The notes below the pieces were generated by a model that saw nothing but the letters and a program-made list of their open reading frames with translations, was not told the origin of the DNA and did no database searches. Of a stretch of 6,190 nucleotides of DNA, positions 1-6,190 are shown in pieces. Where the stretch lies: assembly GCA_030527765.1 (NCBI GenBank), contig JAUNAE010000229.1, forward strand, positions 1 through 6,190, read 5' to 3'. A program made the translations under genes and the position numbers. The DNA comes from Eubacteriales bacterium. GTDB lineage: Bacteria > Bacillota_A > Clostridia > Lachnospirales > Lachnospiraceae. The first letter of the stretch is position 1. The number at the start of each line of letters is the position of its first letter.

Positions 1-11
1 GCCTGTTTAAC

Positions 12-46
12 AAAATATAAAAACCCTAGGTAGCGAACCTAAGGTT
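12..46 (-). terminator. Intrinsic terminator of the restriction operon
   Basis: In minus-strand RNA, AACCUUAGGU (46-37) and ACCUAGGGUU (31-22) form a 10-bp stem with one U-G wobble and a 5-nt loop (36-32). A U-rich tract follows: UUUUU at 23-19, then AUAUUUU. The wobble would be a C-A mismatch in plus-strand RNA, which favours minus-strand function. The hairpin ends about 46 nt after the stop codon of the last operon gene. Its 5' arm also contains the predicted start point of the SOS promoter, so the two elements overlap. Confidence 0.75.
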
Positions 47-75
47 ATTATACCGAACATATGTTCGTTTGTCAA
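47..75 (-). promoter_or_regulatory. Consensus sigma-A promoter reading leftward out of the window
   Basis: The minus strand has TTGACA (plus positions 70-75), a 17-nt spacer (53-69) and TATAAT (47-52). Both hexamers are perfect matches to the housekeeping consensus and the spacing is optimal. The -35 box begins 16 nt after the stop codon of the DUF262-DUF1524 gene. Transcription would start around position 40 (range 42-38) and run left off the window, so its gene is not visible. No start codon or ribosome-binding site occurs in the remaining bases. The full promoter match makes chance unlikely, and the LexA box in the spacer explains how such a strong promoter could be kept off. Confidence 0.87.
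54..67. promoter_or_regulatory. LexA (SOS) operator in the promoter spacer
   Basis: CGAACATATGTTCG is a perfect 14-bp palindrome. Its core GAAC-N4-GTTC is the operator of Gram-positive LexA (DinR). The extended Bacillus consensus as I recall it, CGAACRNRYGTTYC, is matched at every position but the last. It fills the spacer between the -35 and -10 boxes of the leftward promoter, where a bound repressor would block RNA polymerase. The expected behaviour is repression by LexA and induction after DNA damage. The controlled gene lies left of the window. Confidence 0.87.
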
Positions 76-87
76 TGATGTCATCAT
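75..87. repeat. Short inverted repeat between the stop codon and the promoter
   Basis: ATGATG-T-CATCAT is a 6-bp inverted repeat around a single base. It overlaps the upstream edge of the -35 box by one base and continues into further ATC-type repeats up to the stop codon at 92. It could be an extra regulator site or simply low-complexity sequence; nothing here identifies a protein that binds it. Confidence 0.35.
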
Positions 88-91
88 ATCA

Positions 92-1810
92 TCATGAAAT
101 TTTCCAAACCTGTATGGCCTGATCTGATAGCCAATTTCCTCTCTCAGAAATATCTGCCTCAGTCCATTCATCCTTCTTTAATACATCATTCATCGTTGTG
201 AGGCCGGTAGCACATTCATCTAATCCAGGTTTATTTTTCTTACCGGATTTCTTCATACTCCAATCAGCATCACGAATAGATGAATTCAAAGACTGTGTAA
301 TGATAGCAAGATTTCCAAGTGTAAGAAGTTTTGAATCTCTGTCACGTGCTTCTTCATCAGATGCGCAAGCCGCCCAATTATTTCTCCATTTCTTAGGCAT
401 AAGGTGTTCCAAGCTATAATTATTGAACCCTAAGATTGCAGTAGAACTGTTTCCTGGACGGATCCTGCTTTCAATCAGATACAAGATTCCCTTAGTTTGA
501 AGGTTTACAAGTTTTGCTTTCTCCACGCCCTCTTTGACTTCATCATCGCTCGGCACAAACATTGTCGTATCTGTGGAGTTAACTAATCTCTCTACTAAAG
601 AGTCCCTATCCTTGATGCCATTCATAATGAGAGTCGTAAAATTCCTGTTGTAATTCTTTGTCGTGGCATGAATAATCATTCGTCTCAGAATATAGCTTTC
701 CAGAACTCCACACATGGCATCAAGTTCAGCTTGATCCGTAGCATTTACTGCAATGTAAAGAGTATAAGGAATCAGTGTGGTCGTCTTTAATCCGAAAATC
801 ACGATATTAAGGCGTTCGATTCCCCACGTAGCAGGTACCGCCATATTACAATAATCCGGATTAAAAATTTCCCTAAATTTGTTGGCATACTTCTTCAGCT
901 CCGATAACACCACATTTTTATCACCGGCACAGTAAGTATTTATAAAATGCTGATATGACTGCGACAAATTATCCAAACGATCATACATCAATCTATCTTC
1001 CGTTGAAATATTGTACTTTCGATCCTGAATGAACATCTGGAAAAATGCATCGAAGAAAATATCAATCATAGCCCGTTTAACACGGCCAGTCTCAATTTCC
1101 ATATCCCAGTATGCCTTTGTCTCATCATCTTTCTCGAAGACGGATTCCCACTTATCTTGATAGTCTTTTACCGTTTCCCGACTGAAGAAGTAATTCTTTA
1201 ACAGTTCAGATGTGGTCAAATTGACACCGAGAGAATTTAATGTATCGAAAATCTGCTGCTCATCTTCATTTGCAGCCAGATCAATTTTAACGAACATAGT
1301 ATTCGTAGCAATGAGCATCAAATTCAACTTCTGTGTATCAATATGATCGAGAAAAAAATTATACGCTTCAATGACTCTTGAATTTCCCGAATTCTCAACC
1401 TTATCCGGACTTTCCTGGGACATCACCTTATCAAAGGCATCCACATCGTTCTTACCGTGTCGAAGTGCTATTTCCTGGCCGGTAATGCGGAACTGAAAAT
1501 CAAACCACATTGTTTGGCCCGTCTTAAGAGAAAGAACCTTCAGAAAAAGCAAGAATGTGGTAAGTCTCTGCTGACCATCTACTACAGTAGTTCTTTTTGT
1601 AAATTGTGCGTCTGGCTCCGGAGCTTTACCTTCTTTCAAAATTATGGAACCAAGAAAATGCGTCTTTCTCGTTTTTGTAATGAATTCCATATCATCGATG
1701 AGTCTGGACCATAGATCCTCCTTCCAGACGTAGGAACGCTGGAAGAAGGGAATTTCCAATAGAGTGGAATTATTAAATATATCTGTAATTAGTGCTTTAT
1801 GTGCGTCCAT
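92..1810 (-). CDS. DUF262-DUF1524 protein, fused GmrSD-like NTP-dependent endonuclease
   Basis: A 572-residue protein with both halves of the GmrSD architecture. The N-terminal DUF262 (ParB/sulfiredoxin-like) half shows IPFFQRSYVW (20-29), the nucleotide-binding signature VVDGQQRLTT (76-85) and FDTLNSLGVNLTTSELLKN (188-206). The C-terminal DUF1524 half, an HNH-like nuclease fold, shows LEHLMPKKW with the putative catalytic His469, then LGNLAI (Asn500) and LNSS...KK (Asn509, Lys520-521). All the signature residues I can check are present, so it looks intact. Known relatives include GmrSD, which cleaves glucosylated-hydroxymethylcytosine phage DNA, BrxU of BREX islands, and the phosphorothioate-sensing SspE; which modification, if any, this one senses cannot be read from sequence. 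It is the last gene of the operon, starting 10 nt after the helicase stop with AAGGA 7 nt before the ATG. Its place in a methyltransferase-helicase operon suggests an auxiliary or type IV-like arm of the same defence system. Confidence 0.88.
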   Translation of the reverse strand: MDAHKALITDIFNNSTLLEIPFFQRSYVWKEDLWSRLIDDMEFITKTRKTHFLGSIILKEGKAPEPDAQFTKRTTVVDGQQRLTTFLLFLKVLSLKTGQTMWFDFQFRITGQEIALRHGKNDVDAFDKVMSQESPDKVENSGNSRVIEAYNFFLDHIDTQKLNLMLIATNTMFVKIDLAANEDEQQIFDTLNSLGVNLTTSELLKNYFFSRETVKDYQDKWESVFEKDDETKAYWDMEIETGRVKRAMIDIFFDAFFQMFIQDRKYNISTEDRLMYDRLDNLSQSYQHFINTYCAGDKNVVLSELKKYANKFREIFNPDYCNMAVPATWGIERLNIVIFGLKTTTLIPYTLYIAVNATDQAELDAMCGVLESYILRRMIIHATTKNYNRNFTTLIMNGIKDRDSLVERLVNSTDTTMFVPSDDEVKEGVEKAKLVNLQTKGILYLIESRIRPGNSSTAILGFNNYSLEHLMPKKWRNNWAACASDEEARDRDSKLLTLGNLAIITQSLNSSIRDADWSMKKSGKKNKPGLDECATGLTTMNDVLKKDEWTEADISERGNWLSDQAIQVWKIS

Positions 1811-1817
1811 GAATCTA

Positions 1818-1822
1818 TCCTT
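1818..1822 (-). promoter_or_regulatory. Shine-Dalgarno of the DUF262-DUF1524 gene, overlapping the helicase stop codon
   Basis: The minus strand reads TAAGGATAGATTCATG. AAGGA begins within the helicase TAA stop codon (1823-1821) and sits 7 nt before the ATG at 1810. The overlap supports both the start choice and co-translation with the helicase. Confidence 0.75.
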
Positions 1823-4800
1823 ATCCGAAGAATTTATTTACAAGGGTGTCCAAACTTTCGGTTTTCGCTGCCTCTGCAGCATCTGCCTGAACAAAATTTC
1901 TTGTTTCTCCACGTAATGTATCATCAAAGCCCAGAATATAATTCGTGGCAATCAGGTAGATGATTCTGGTAGGAGCCATACCATACACCTGATTACGCAG
2001 GATATGCTGTATTCTCTCCTTATCATCCGGTATCGCTACTTTCATCTTCTCACTTTTGAATAGTCTTTTGACAATTTCAGTGATATACAGGCCGGACTTC
2101 ATATAAAGATCTGCAAATGTTTTTGTCGGATCATCAAAGCATCCTGGATTATTCGCTTCCAACTCATCGACCATTTTTTCGACTACCCAACGAGGTGTAA
2201 AAATTTGATTGGTCTTCTGCGGAGGAATATAATCAAAAATATCCTCCTCTTGAGACTCATCGAAATAGTTAGCAAGTTCCTGCTTCTTATGCCAGAATTC
2301 TTCTATTGAATCGTCAAAGACCACTTCATCGAATAAGTGTCCGTTGAAATGCTCCGTTTCGCCGGTCTCAGGATTTGTGTAATCACCACCGTCTCGCAAA
2401 AACCGGAATTCGTCCTCTGTGATGCCCGTAACTTCATAGAACACATCGTCTTCTGTATAGTCATCAAAATTAGACAGCGTTAAATGGCCATCACCGTAAG
2501 CCATAATAAAGCTCGGGATTGTTCTGGCAAAACCTCGAAGATGAGATCTTACTTCATCCTCGATAGAATGTTTTTCTTCTTCTTTCTTATGTCTTTCCAG
2601 TTGCTCCACGAGTTCTTGAGGCTTCTCTTCTACAGTTTCCTGAACAGTTTGTTTTGCGGATTCAACAAATGCTTTCATAGCATCGTCCATACTTGATTGG
2701 AATGTCTCCTCCGCTGCCTTAACCTGTTCTTCTGTTCTTGCTTCCGCTCTTCTTCTCTCCAGTTCCGTCTCAGCAATTTTTGCTTGTTGCAGATAATCAT
2801 CTTTTATTGTCTCAAACTTACGTTCAATATCTCTGTCTACCTGACGCTCAATTCGATTCTGTGTTCCCTTTTTAAGATCATACGCTTCCATAGCCGGTTC
2901 CACAACATTCTGCTTCACCGTTTCTTTTACCGAATCTACAAGATGGCGCACCTGCTCTTCTACTTTGCTCTGAGTATCCGTAGGTTTAAAATCATACAAT
3001 GTTGGCGGGATATCAGAAACCATGGTATCATACACCTTTTCTCCAAACAGATCCTGCGTTTGACCGATAACAATCTCATTTGGTATTTCAACTTCGCCAT
3101 TACTATCGACATTCACATCATCCATGTGATCCAAGGCATCTGCATTTTTCTTCTTACCAGTTTCCTCATGAGCCGGTGTAAGTTTCTCGACGATCTCTCT
3201 AACTGCCGCTGGTGCCCCAAAAATATTACTGATATTCTGGAACAGGAAATTTGACATAAATCCGTGGCGAACAACCTCCTGACTCTTCAACCTTCTTGGA
3301 ATAGAAAGGACAGAAGCAGCGTCTAGTTCGATCATTTTTCCTTCGCTGTCTTCTCCCAAAACAGGGAAGAAATTAAGGAGACGCTTAATGTTCTCTTTTC
3401 TGTCATCGCCTGTTCCACCGCCGTTCACAGTATCGGAAAGCAGATTATTTGCAAATTCATCAAAAATAATCAGTGTACGTGCCGGATCGAAATCAAAGAC
3501 GTAAGCGGTTTCTTTACGGAAACGCTGACCGTCAACCGTTAATACACACGGATTCTGTGCCCTAAATGCAGCTTGCATGTATGATGAGGGGCTTTGCAGA
3601 TTACATAGCATGAGTACTCCACTCCACTCCGGGATGGTAACGCCTACAGTAAGCTGACCAACACTAAGAGTGATGGTCTTTTCATTTTCTGCAATTGCCT
3701 TCTTTACTCGATCAAATGCCTTTTCATTCTCGTCATCTTCATTTAACTTTCCATCCCCGGCGGCAAGGACGATTTCGTATTCACCGAAAACTTCATCCGA
3801 TTTTAAAAGCTTATACAATGCACGACAACTATCAACGCGATTCATCAGCCATAAAGTGTGTGACAGTTCTGTTCTGAGTTCCGGAGTAGAAAAAGGATAT
3901 TTTTCCTGCGTTACCAATGCATGAAGAAACTTTTTAATTTCATCTTCATGAATAAACTTACCACTTTCAGTAGTGGCAAAGAACTCATTCAAATCAAACG
4001 CATAATCTACAGCCCCATCTTCACCTGATAAATCCAGCCCTCTCTGAATTTGATCGTAAATCATATTCGAAAGCTGATAGGTATACATAGCAAGACGTGG
4101 TAAGGCCTCATATGGATTGTAGTCTTCACTATCCCAGTTATCTTTCTTCTCTTGTTCATCTGCGTATGACCAATTGAAAATCTGTTTTTCTGAAAACTGT
4201 CCGCTGGCTAATGCTTTAAAGGGTGTGCCAGAAAGATATAATGTATACTTACGACTAATATTTCGGAAAGCACGTTCCGTTCGCATTGTGTCGATACCTT
4301 CCTGGGCCTCATCAATGATCAGAAGGTCAAAGTCGTTTCCGTGTTGTTTCTTACCATAGCCGTCCGTATATTCATTGGCCATCCATCTTAACTTGTCGTA
4401 CTGACCTCCAAAGTAAACAGATCCCTTTAATCCCTGCAGTGATTCAAAAGCAATCATCCCATGAGATTGTTCTTCTGGCAGTACCATTTCCGATGACACA
4501 TACTCTTGACGGCTCATTACGCCTGGTTTTCCAATTAAGGCATCAGTATCCGATACAAATCGATATTCATCTCTCCATCCAATAAATTTATTGAAGTCTT
4601 CTGCCCAAGAGTTAGCAATACTCGGTCTGTTTGTAACAATTAAAACCTTTTGCAATCCCATTTGACGAACAAGATCATAGCTTGTAAGAGTCTTTCCAAA
4701 ACGTGGCTTTGCGTTCCATAGGAACTCTGTTCCACCGTTTTCAAAATACTCTTTTGTCTTACGAACAGCATCAGCCTGCTCTTCTCGTAAGTCATAGTTG

Positions 4801-5171
4801 CAGCCTGATTCTTTTTTCTTTGCTGTTGCTCTGCGTGCAAAAGTTAAAAAATCAAGCTGAGACTGGTTTCCGGAAATCTGAAACCACTCAGTACCTTTCT
4901 CGCGTTTTACTTGTTTTTCAATCTCCAAGAAATCATGAAAATCATGATCTGTAAAATATTCACCTGAGCCATCCTTGTACATGGCGTTATCCTGCCAAGC
5001 TAACTCCCAATGAATATCTGCAGTATGAGTCTGTTGTTTTATTCTCTGCGCAACTGATTGTTTTTCTGTATATCCGATTTTAGTCCAGCCGTCATGATAG
5101 GAGATTCCTGGAGTATTATAGGCATAGATCATCGGCACAACTTTTGTAAAAGATTTTATATCTACTGCCAT
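1821..5171 (-). CDS. T5orf172/GIY-YIG-type nuclease - SF2 helicase fusion with methyltransferase-like C-terminus (restriction subunit)
   Basis: Likely the DNA-translocating and cleaving subunit of the restriction system (1116 aa). Residues about 12-110 resemble the T5orf172 branch of GIY-YIG nucleases: MIYAY (14-18), KIGYT (31-35), Arg43, Glu71 with nearby His76/His79, and EWF (95-97). Superfamily 2 ATPase motifs follow: LREEQADAV (128-136), Walker A AKPRFGKT (154-161), VLIVTNRP (176-183), DEAQ (287-290), SGTPF (314-318), motif V near 499-521 and motif VI QAAFRAQNP (533-541). In motif VI the second arginine of the usual QxxxRxxR is replaced by Asn540. Residues about 736-873 are highly charged (E/K/R/Q-rich) and probably form long helices or a coiled coil. 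The C-terminus has a methylase-like motif X, IFTPRWVVEKMVDEL (990-1004), and a degenerate motif I, FADLYMKSGLYITEIV (1019-1034), but ends with no NPPY. ATG 5171 is chosen because AAAGGAG lies 9 nt upstream and the nuclease-like domain begins straight after it. Nuclease activity is inferred from motifs. Confidence 0.88.
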   Translation of the reverse strand: MAVDIKSFTKVVPMIYAYNTPGISYHDGWTKIGYTEKQSVAQRIKQQTHTADIHWELAWQDNAMYKDGSGEYFTDHDFHDFLEIEKQVKREKGTEWFQISGNQSQLDFLTFARRATAKKKESGCNYDLREEQADAVRKTKEYFENGGTEFLWNAKPRFGKTLTSYDLVRQMGLQKVLIVTNRPSIANSWAEDFNKFIGWRDEYRFVSDTDALIGKPGVMSRQEYVSSEMVLPEEQSHGMIAFESLQGLKGSVYFGGQYDKLRWMANEYTDGYGKKQHGNDFDLLIIDEAQEGIDTMRTERAFRNISRKYTLYLSGTPFKALASGQFSEKQIFNWSYADEQEKKDNWDSEDYNPYEALPRLAMYTYQLSNMIYDQIQRGLDLSGEDGAVDYAFDLNEFFATTESGKFIHEDEIKKFLHALVTQEKYPFSTPELRTELSHTLWLMNRVDSCRALYKLLKSDEVFGEYEIVLAAGDGKLNEDDENEKAFDRVKKAIAENEKTITLSVGQLTVGVTIPEWSGVLMLCNLQSPSSYMQAAFRAQNPCVLTVDGQRFRKETAYVFDFDPARTLIIFDEFANNLLSDTVNGGGTGDDRKENIKRLLNFFPVLGEDSEGKMIELDAASVLSIPRRLKSQEVVRHGFMSNFLFQNISNIFGAPAAVREIVEKLTPAHEETGKKKNADALDHMDDVNVDSNGEVEIPNEIVIGQTQDLFGEKVYDTMVSDIPPTLYDFKPTDTQSKVEEQVRHLVDSVKETVKQNVVEPAMEAYDLKKGTQNRIERQVDRDIERKFETIKDDYLQQAKIAETELERRRAEARTEEQVKAAEETFQSSMDDAMKAFVESAKQTVQETVEEKPQELVEQLERHKKEEEKHSIEDEVRSHLRGFARTIPSFIMAYGDGHLTLSNFDDYTEDDVFYEVTGITEDEFRFLRDGGDYTNPETGETEHFNGHLFDEVVFDDSIEEFWHKKQELANYFDESQEEDIFDYIPPQKTNQIFTPRWVVEKMVDELEANNPGCFDDPTKTFADLYMKSGLYITEIVKRLFKSEKMKVAIPDDKERIQHILRNQVYGMAPTRIIYLIATNYILGFDDTLRGETRNFVQADAAEAAKTESLDTLVNKFFG

Positions 5172-6190
5172 TTATTCCATCTCCTTTACATTATCTTCTA
5201 CAAATTGAATTTCCTTATCTGTAAGTTTGTACTTAGCATACAATTGCATATCAATTTCATGAATTGAACCATTCCAATTGATATCTGATGATTGTGAAAA
5301 ATCCTGCTGAGGCACAAAGCGCCATGTTTCTGGCGGATTGTCTTGAGTAATCTTTTTGACACTCAACATTACTCTCGCGAATTTTGTTTTAATGTACTTT
5401 AAGCAATTGTTTGCTTCTAATTCGCTATTGAATTTACCTATGCTAATAAAGGTCTGTGTATGGCCAAGGCCTGGATTACCAACTAATGGCGATGAAATCA
5501 CATCACTAATCTGTCCGCTACCGTTAGACTTTGGCATAATAACCTTATAGTATTCGAAATTATCTGGGCACGATATATATCTTTTATCAACCCATCTATA
5601 TGTTCTTTTCGAATCTTTAAGGCCGATTATCCTAATATATTCTTTTCCATCACTGGGCTTATTTTCAAAAAATATCTCCTCAAGAACATTAAATGCGCTT
5701 GTTCTAAAGCGCAATTCTTTAGGATCTGGATTTGATTTAGATTTCTGTTTTTCCAGCAGCTGCCTATTTTCTAATGTCATAACCTTCGTTGCTTTATAGC
5801 TAAGCGCCGGATAGACTAACTCCGTGAAGGATGCCGGATGCATATTTGACACTTTTCTCAAAATTTGATTCTGTTCAGGATATTTTGAAAAAATACGAAT
5901 AGGTTCATATTCAGTTGTAATGTCGTGATAGGTAATGGCCACCCCACCCTTAATATCCGTATTAGGAAAAATATTGGTCGCGTTTGGCTCATAGTACAGT
6001 ACTTGAAAATGCTCGTCTGATAGCATCTTCTCATTCCATTTTTTTGGTGTGTATCCAGCATTAAATAAAAATCGTGCAGGCGTAATTAACTCTACCTTAT
6101 CTCCTACTTTATATGATGCCTCCATGAACTTATCATAGATTGGTGGCATTCTTGTACTATCTGAATCCGTTTCTTCCATATAAGGTGGAT
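5172..6190 (-). CDS. Eco57I-like N6-adenine DNA methyltransferase, C-terminal part (5' end beyond window)
   Basis: Probable SAM-dependent N6-adenine methyltransferase of a restriction-modification system, acting on host DNA in the cytoplasm. The gene is cut by the right edge. The ATG at 6179 is not the real start: the frame stays open to the edge, no Shine-Dalgarno precedes that ATG, and the codons just before it read (?AT) CCA CCT TAT, that is (N)PPY, catalytic motif IV of gamma-class adenine methylases. Counting from that Met as 1, the segments LITPARFLFNAG (31-42), KKWNEKML (46-53) and DIKGGVAITYHD (75-86) match the post-NPPY part of Eco57I-type methylases. The remainder (about 90-335), with KFARVMLSVKKITQ (266-279) and DFSQSSDINW (293-302), is probably the target-recognition and C-terminal region, since no separate specificity subunit is seen. 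Motifs X and I should lie upstream if this is a complete enzyme; they are not visible here. The stop codon directly abuts the helicase start. The family call is from recalled motifs, not a search. Confidence 0.86.
   Translation of the reverse strand, partial: PPYMEETDSDSTRMPPIYDKFMEASYKVGDKVELITPARFLFNAGYTPKKWNEKMLSDEHFQVLYYEPNATNIFPNTDIKGGVAITYHDITTEYEPIRIFSKYPEQNQILRKVSNMHPASFTELVYPALSYKATKVMTLENRQLLEKQKSKSNPDPKELRFRTSAFNVLEEIFFENKPSDGKEYIRIIGLKDSKRTYRWVDKRYISCPDNFEYYKVIMPKSNGSGQISDVISSPLVGNPGLGHTQTFISIGKFNSELEANNCLKYIKTKFARVMLSVKKITQDNPPETWRFVPQQDFSQSSDINWNGSIHEIDMQLYAKYKLTDKEIQFVEDNVKEME
5181..5187 (-). promoter_or_regulatory. Shine-Dalgarno of the helicase gene, inside the methyltransferase gene
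   Basis: The minus strand reads AAAGGAG, followed by 9 nt and then ATG at 5171. It lies within the last codons of the methyltransferase gene, whose TAA directly abuts the ATG (TAAATG). This supports the chosen start and suggests translation of the two genes is coupled. Confidence 0.8.

Noticed and set aside
34..46. Possible second LexA site (CGAACCTAAGGTT)
   Set aside because: The half-sites are separated by 5 rather than 4 bases and the right half lacks its final C. The symmetry is better explained by the terminator stem.
1..91. A rightward promoter served by the palindromic LexA box
   Set aside because: No -35/-10 pair of good quality is seen on the plus strand, and every gene to the right is on the minus strand. 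The leftward promoter match is perfect.
2697..3254. Open plus-strand frame of 185 codons opposite the helicase gene
   Set aside because: It is the antisense shadow of the E/K/R-rich helical region, giving a Phe/Leu/Cys/Ile-rich nonsense peptide. It has no recognisable domain and the minus-strand gene explains the sequence.
4640..4840. Second minus-strand frame inside the helicase gene
   Set aside because: It overlaps the Walker A region of the helicase in another frame and has no recognisable domain.
5172..6190. Classical type I (HsdM/HsdR/HsdS) or type III (Mod/Res) system
   Set aside because: No specificity subunit is present, the helicase starts with a T5orf172-like domain, and the methyltransferase segments match Eco57I-like enzymes better. 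Gene symbols hsd, mod and res were therefore not used.
1..6190. CRISPR arrays, tRNA or rRNA genes, insertion sequences, attachment sites
   Set aside because: No spaced direct repeats, tRNA cloverleaf, transposase motifs or terminal inverted repeats were seen. The window is almost fully coding apart from the first 91 bases.

Overview
The window holds the distal part of a leftward (minus-strand), low-to-moderate GC restriction/defence operon, followed by its terminator and a promoter that points out of the window at the left edge. The organism is most likely a Firmicute, probably a Clostridia-type gut or soil bacterium. The reasons are strong AAGGAG-type ribosome-binding sites, a consensus sigma-A promoter, and a LexA operator of the Gram-positive GAAC-N4-GTTC type. 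The species cannot be named from this sequence.

In transcription order (right to left) there are three genes. (1) 6190-5172 is the 3' part of an Eco57I-like N6-adenine DNA methyltransferase. The gene runs off the right edge, and the last bases visible encode the catalytic (N)PPY motif, so the first ATG in the window (6179) is internal. (2) 5171-1821 is an 1116-residue superfamily 2 helicase/translocase. It has a T5orf172-like (GIY-YIG superfamily) nuclease domain at its N-terminus, a long charged helical linker, and a C-terminal segment resembling the first half of an adenine methyltransferase (motif X and a degenerate motif I) that stops before any NPPY. (3) 1810-92 is a 572-residue DUF262-DUF1524 protein, the fused GmrS-GmrD type of NTP-dependent endonuclease. 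Genes 1 and 2 abut (TAAATG) and genes 2 and 3 are 10 nt apart. Each downstream gene has a good Shine-Dalgarno inside or touching the gene before it, so they are almost certainly co-transcribed and probably translationally coupled.

As a working model, the methyltransferase marks host DNA, the nuclease-helicase attacks unmarked DNA, and the GmrSD-like protein adds a second nuclease that may act on differently modified DNA. That would be a restriction cassette with both type I/III-like and type IV-like arms. No separate specificity subunit is visible.

The most distinctive non-coding element is the 91 bp after the last stop codon. It contains a perfect TTGACA-N17-TATAAT promoter on the minus strand with a perfect 14-bp palindromic LexA (SOS) box in its spacer. 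The predicted transcription start lies inside the 5' arm of an intrinsic-terminator hairpin. Read-through RNA from the operon would form the whole hairpin and stop, while RNA started at the SOS promoter would lack part of the 5' arm and could escape. The gene driven by this promoter is left of the window and cannot be identified.
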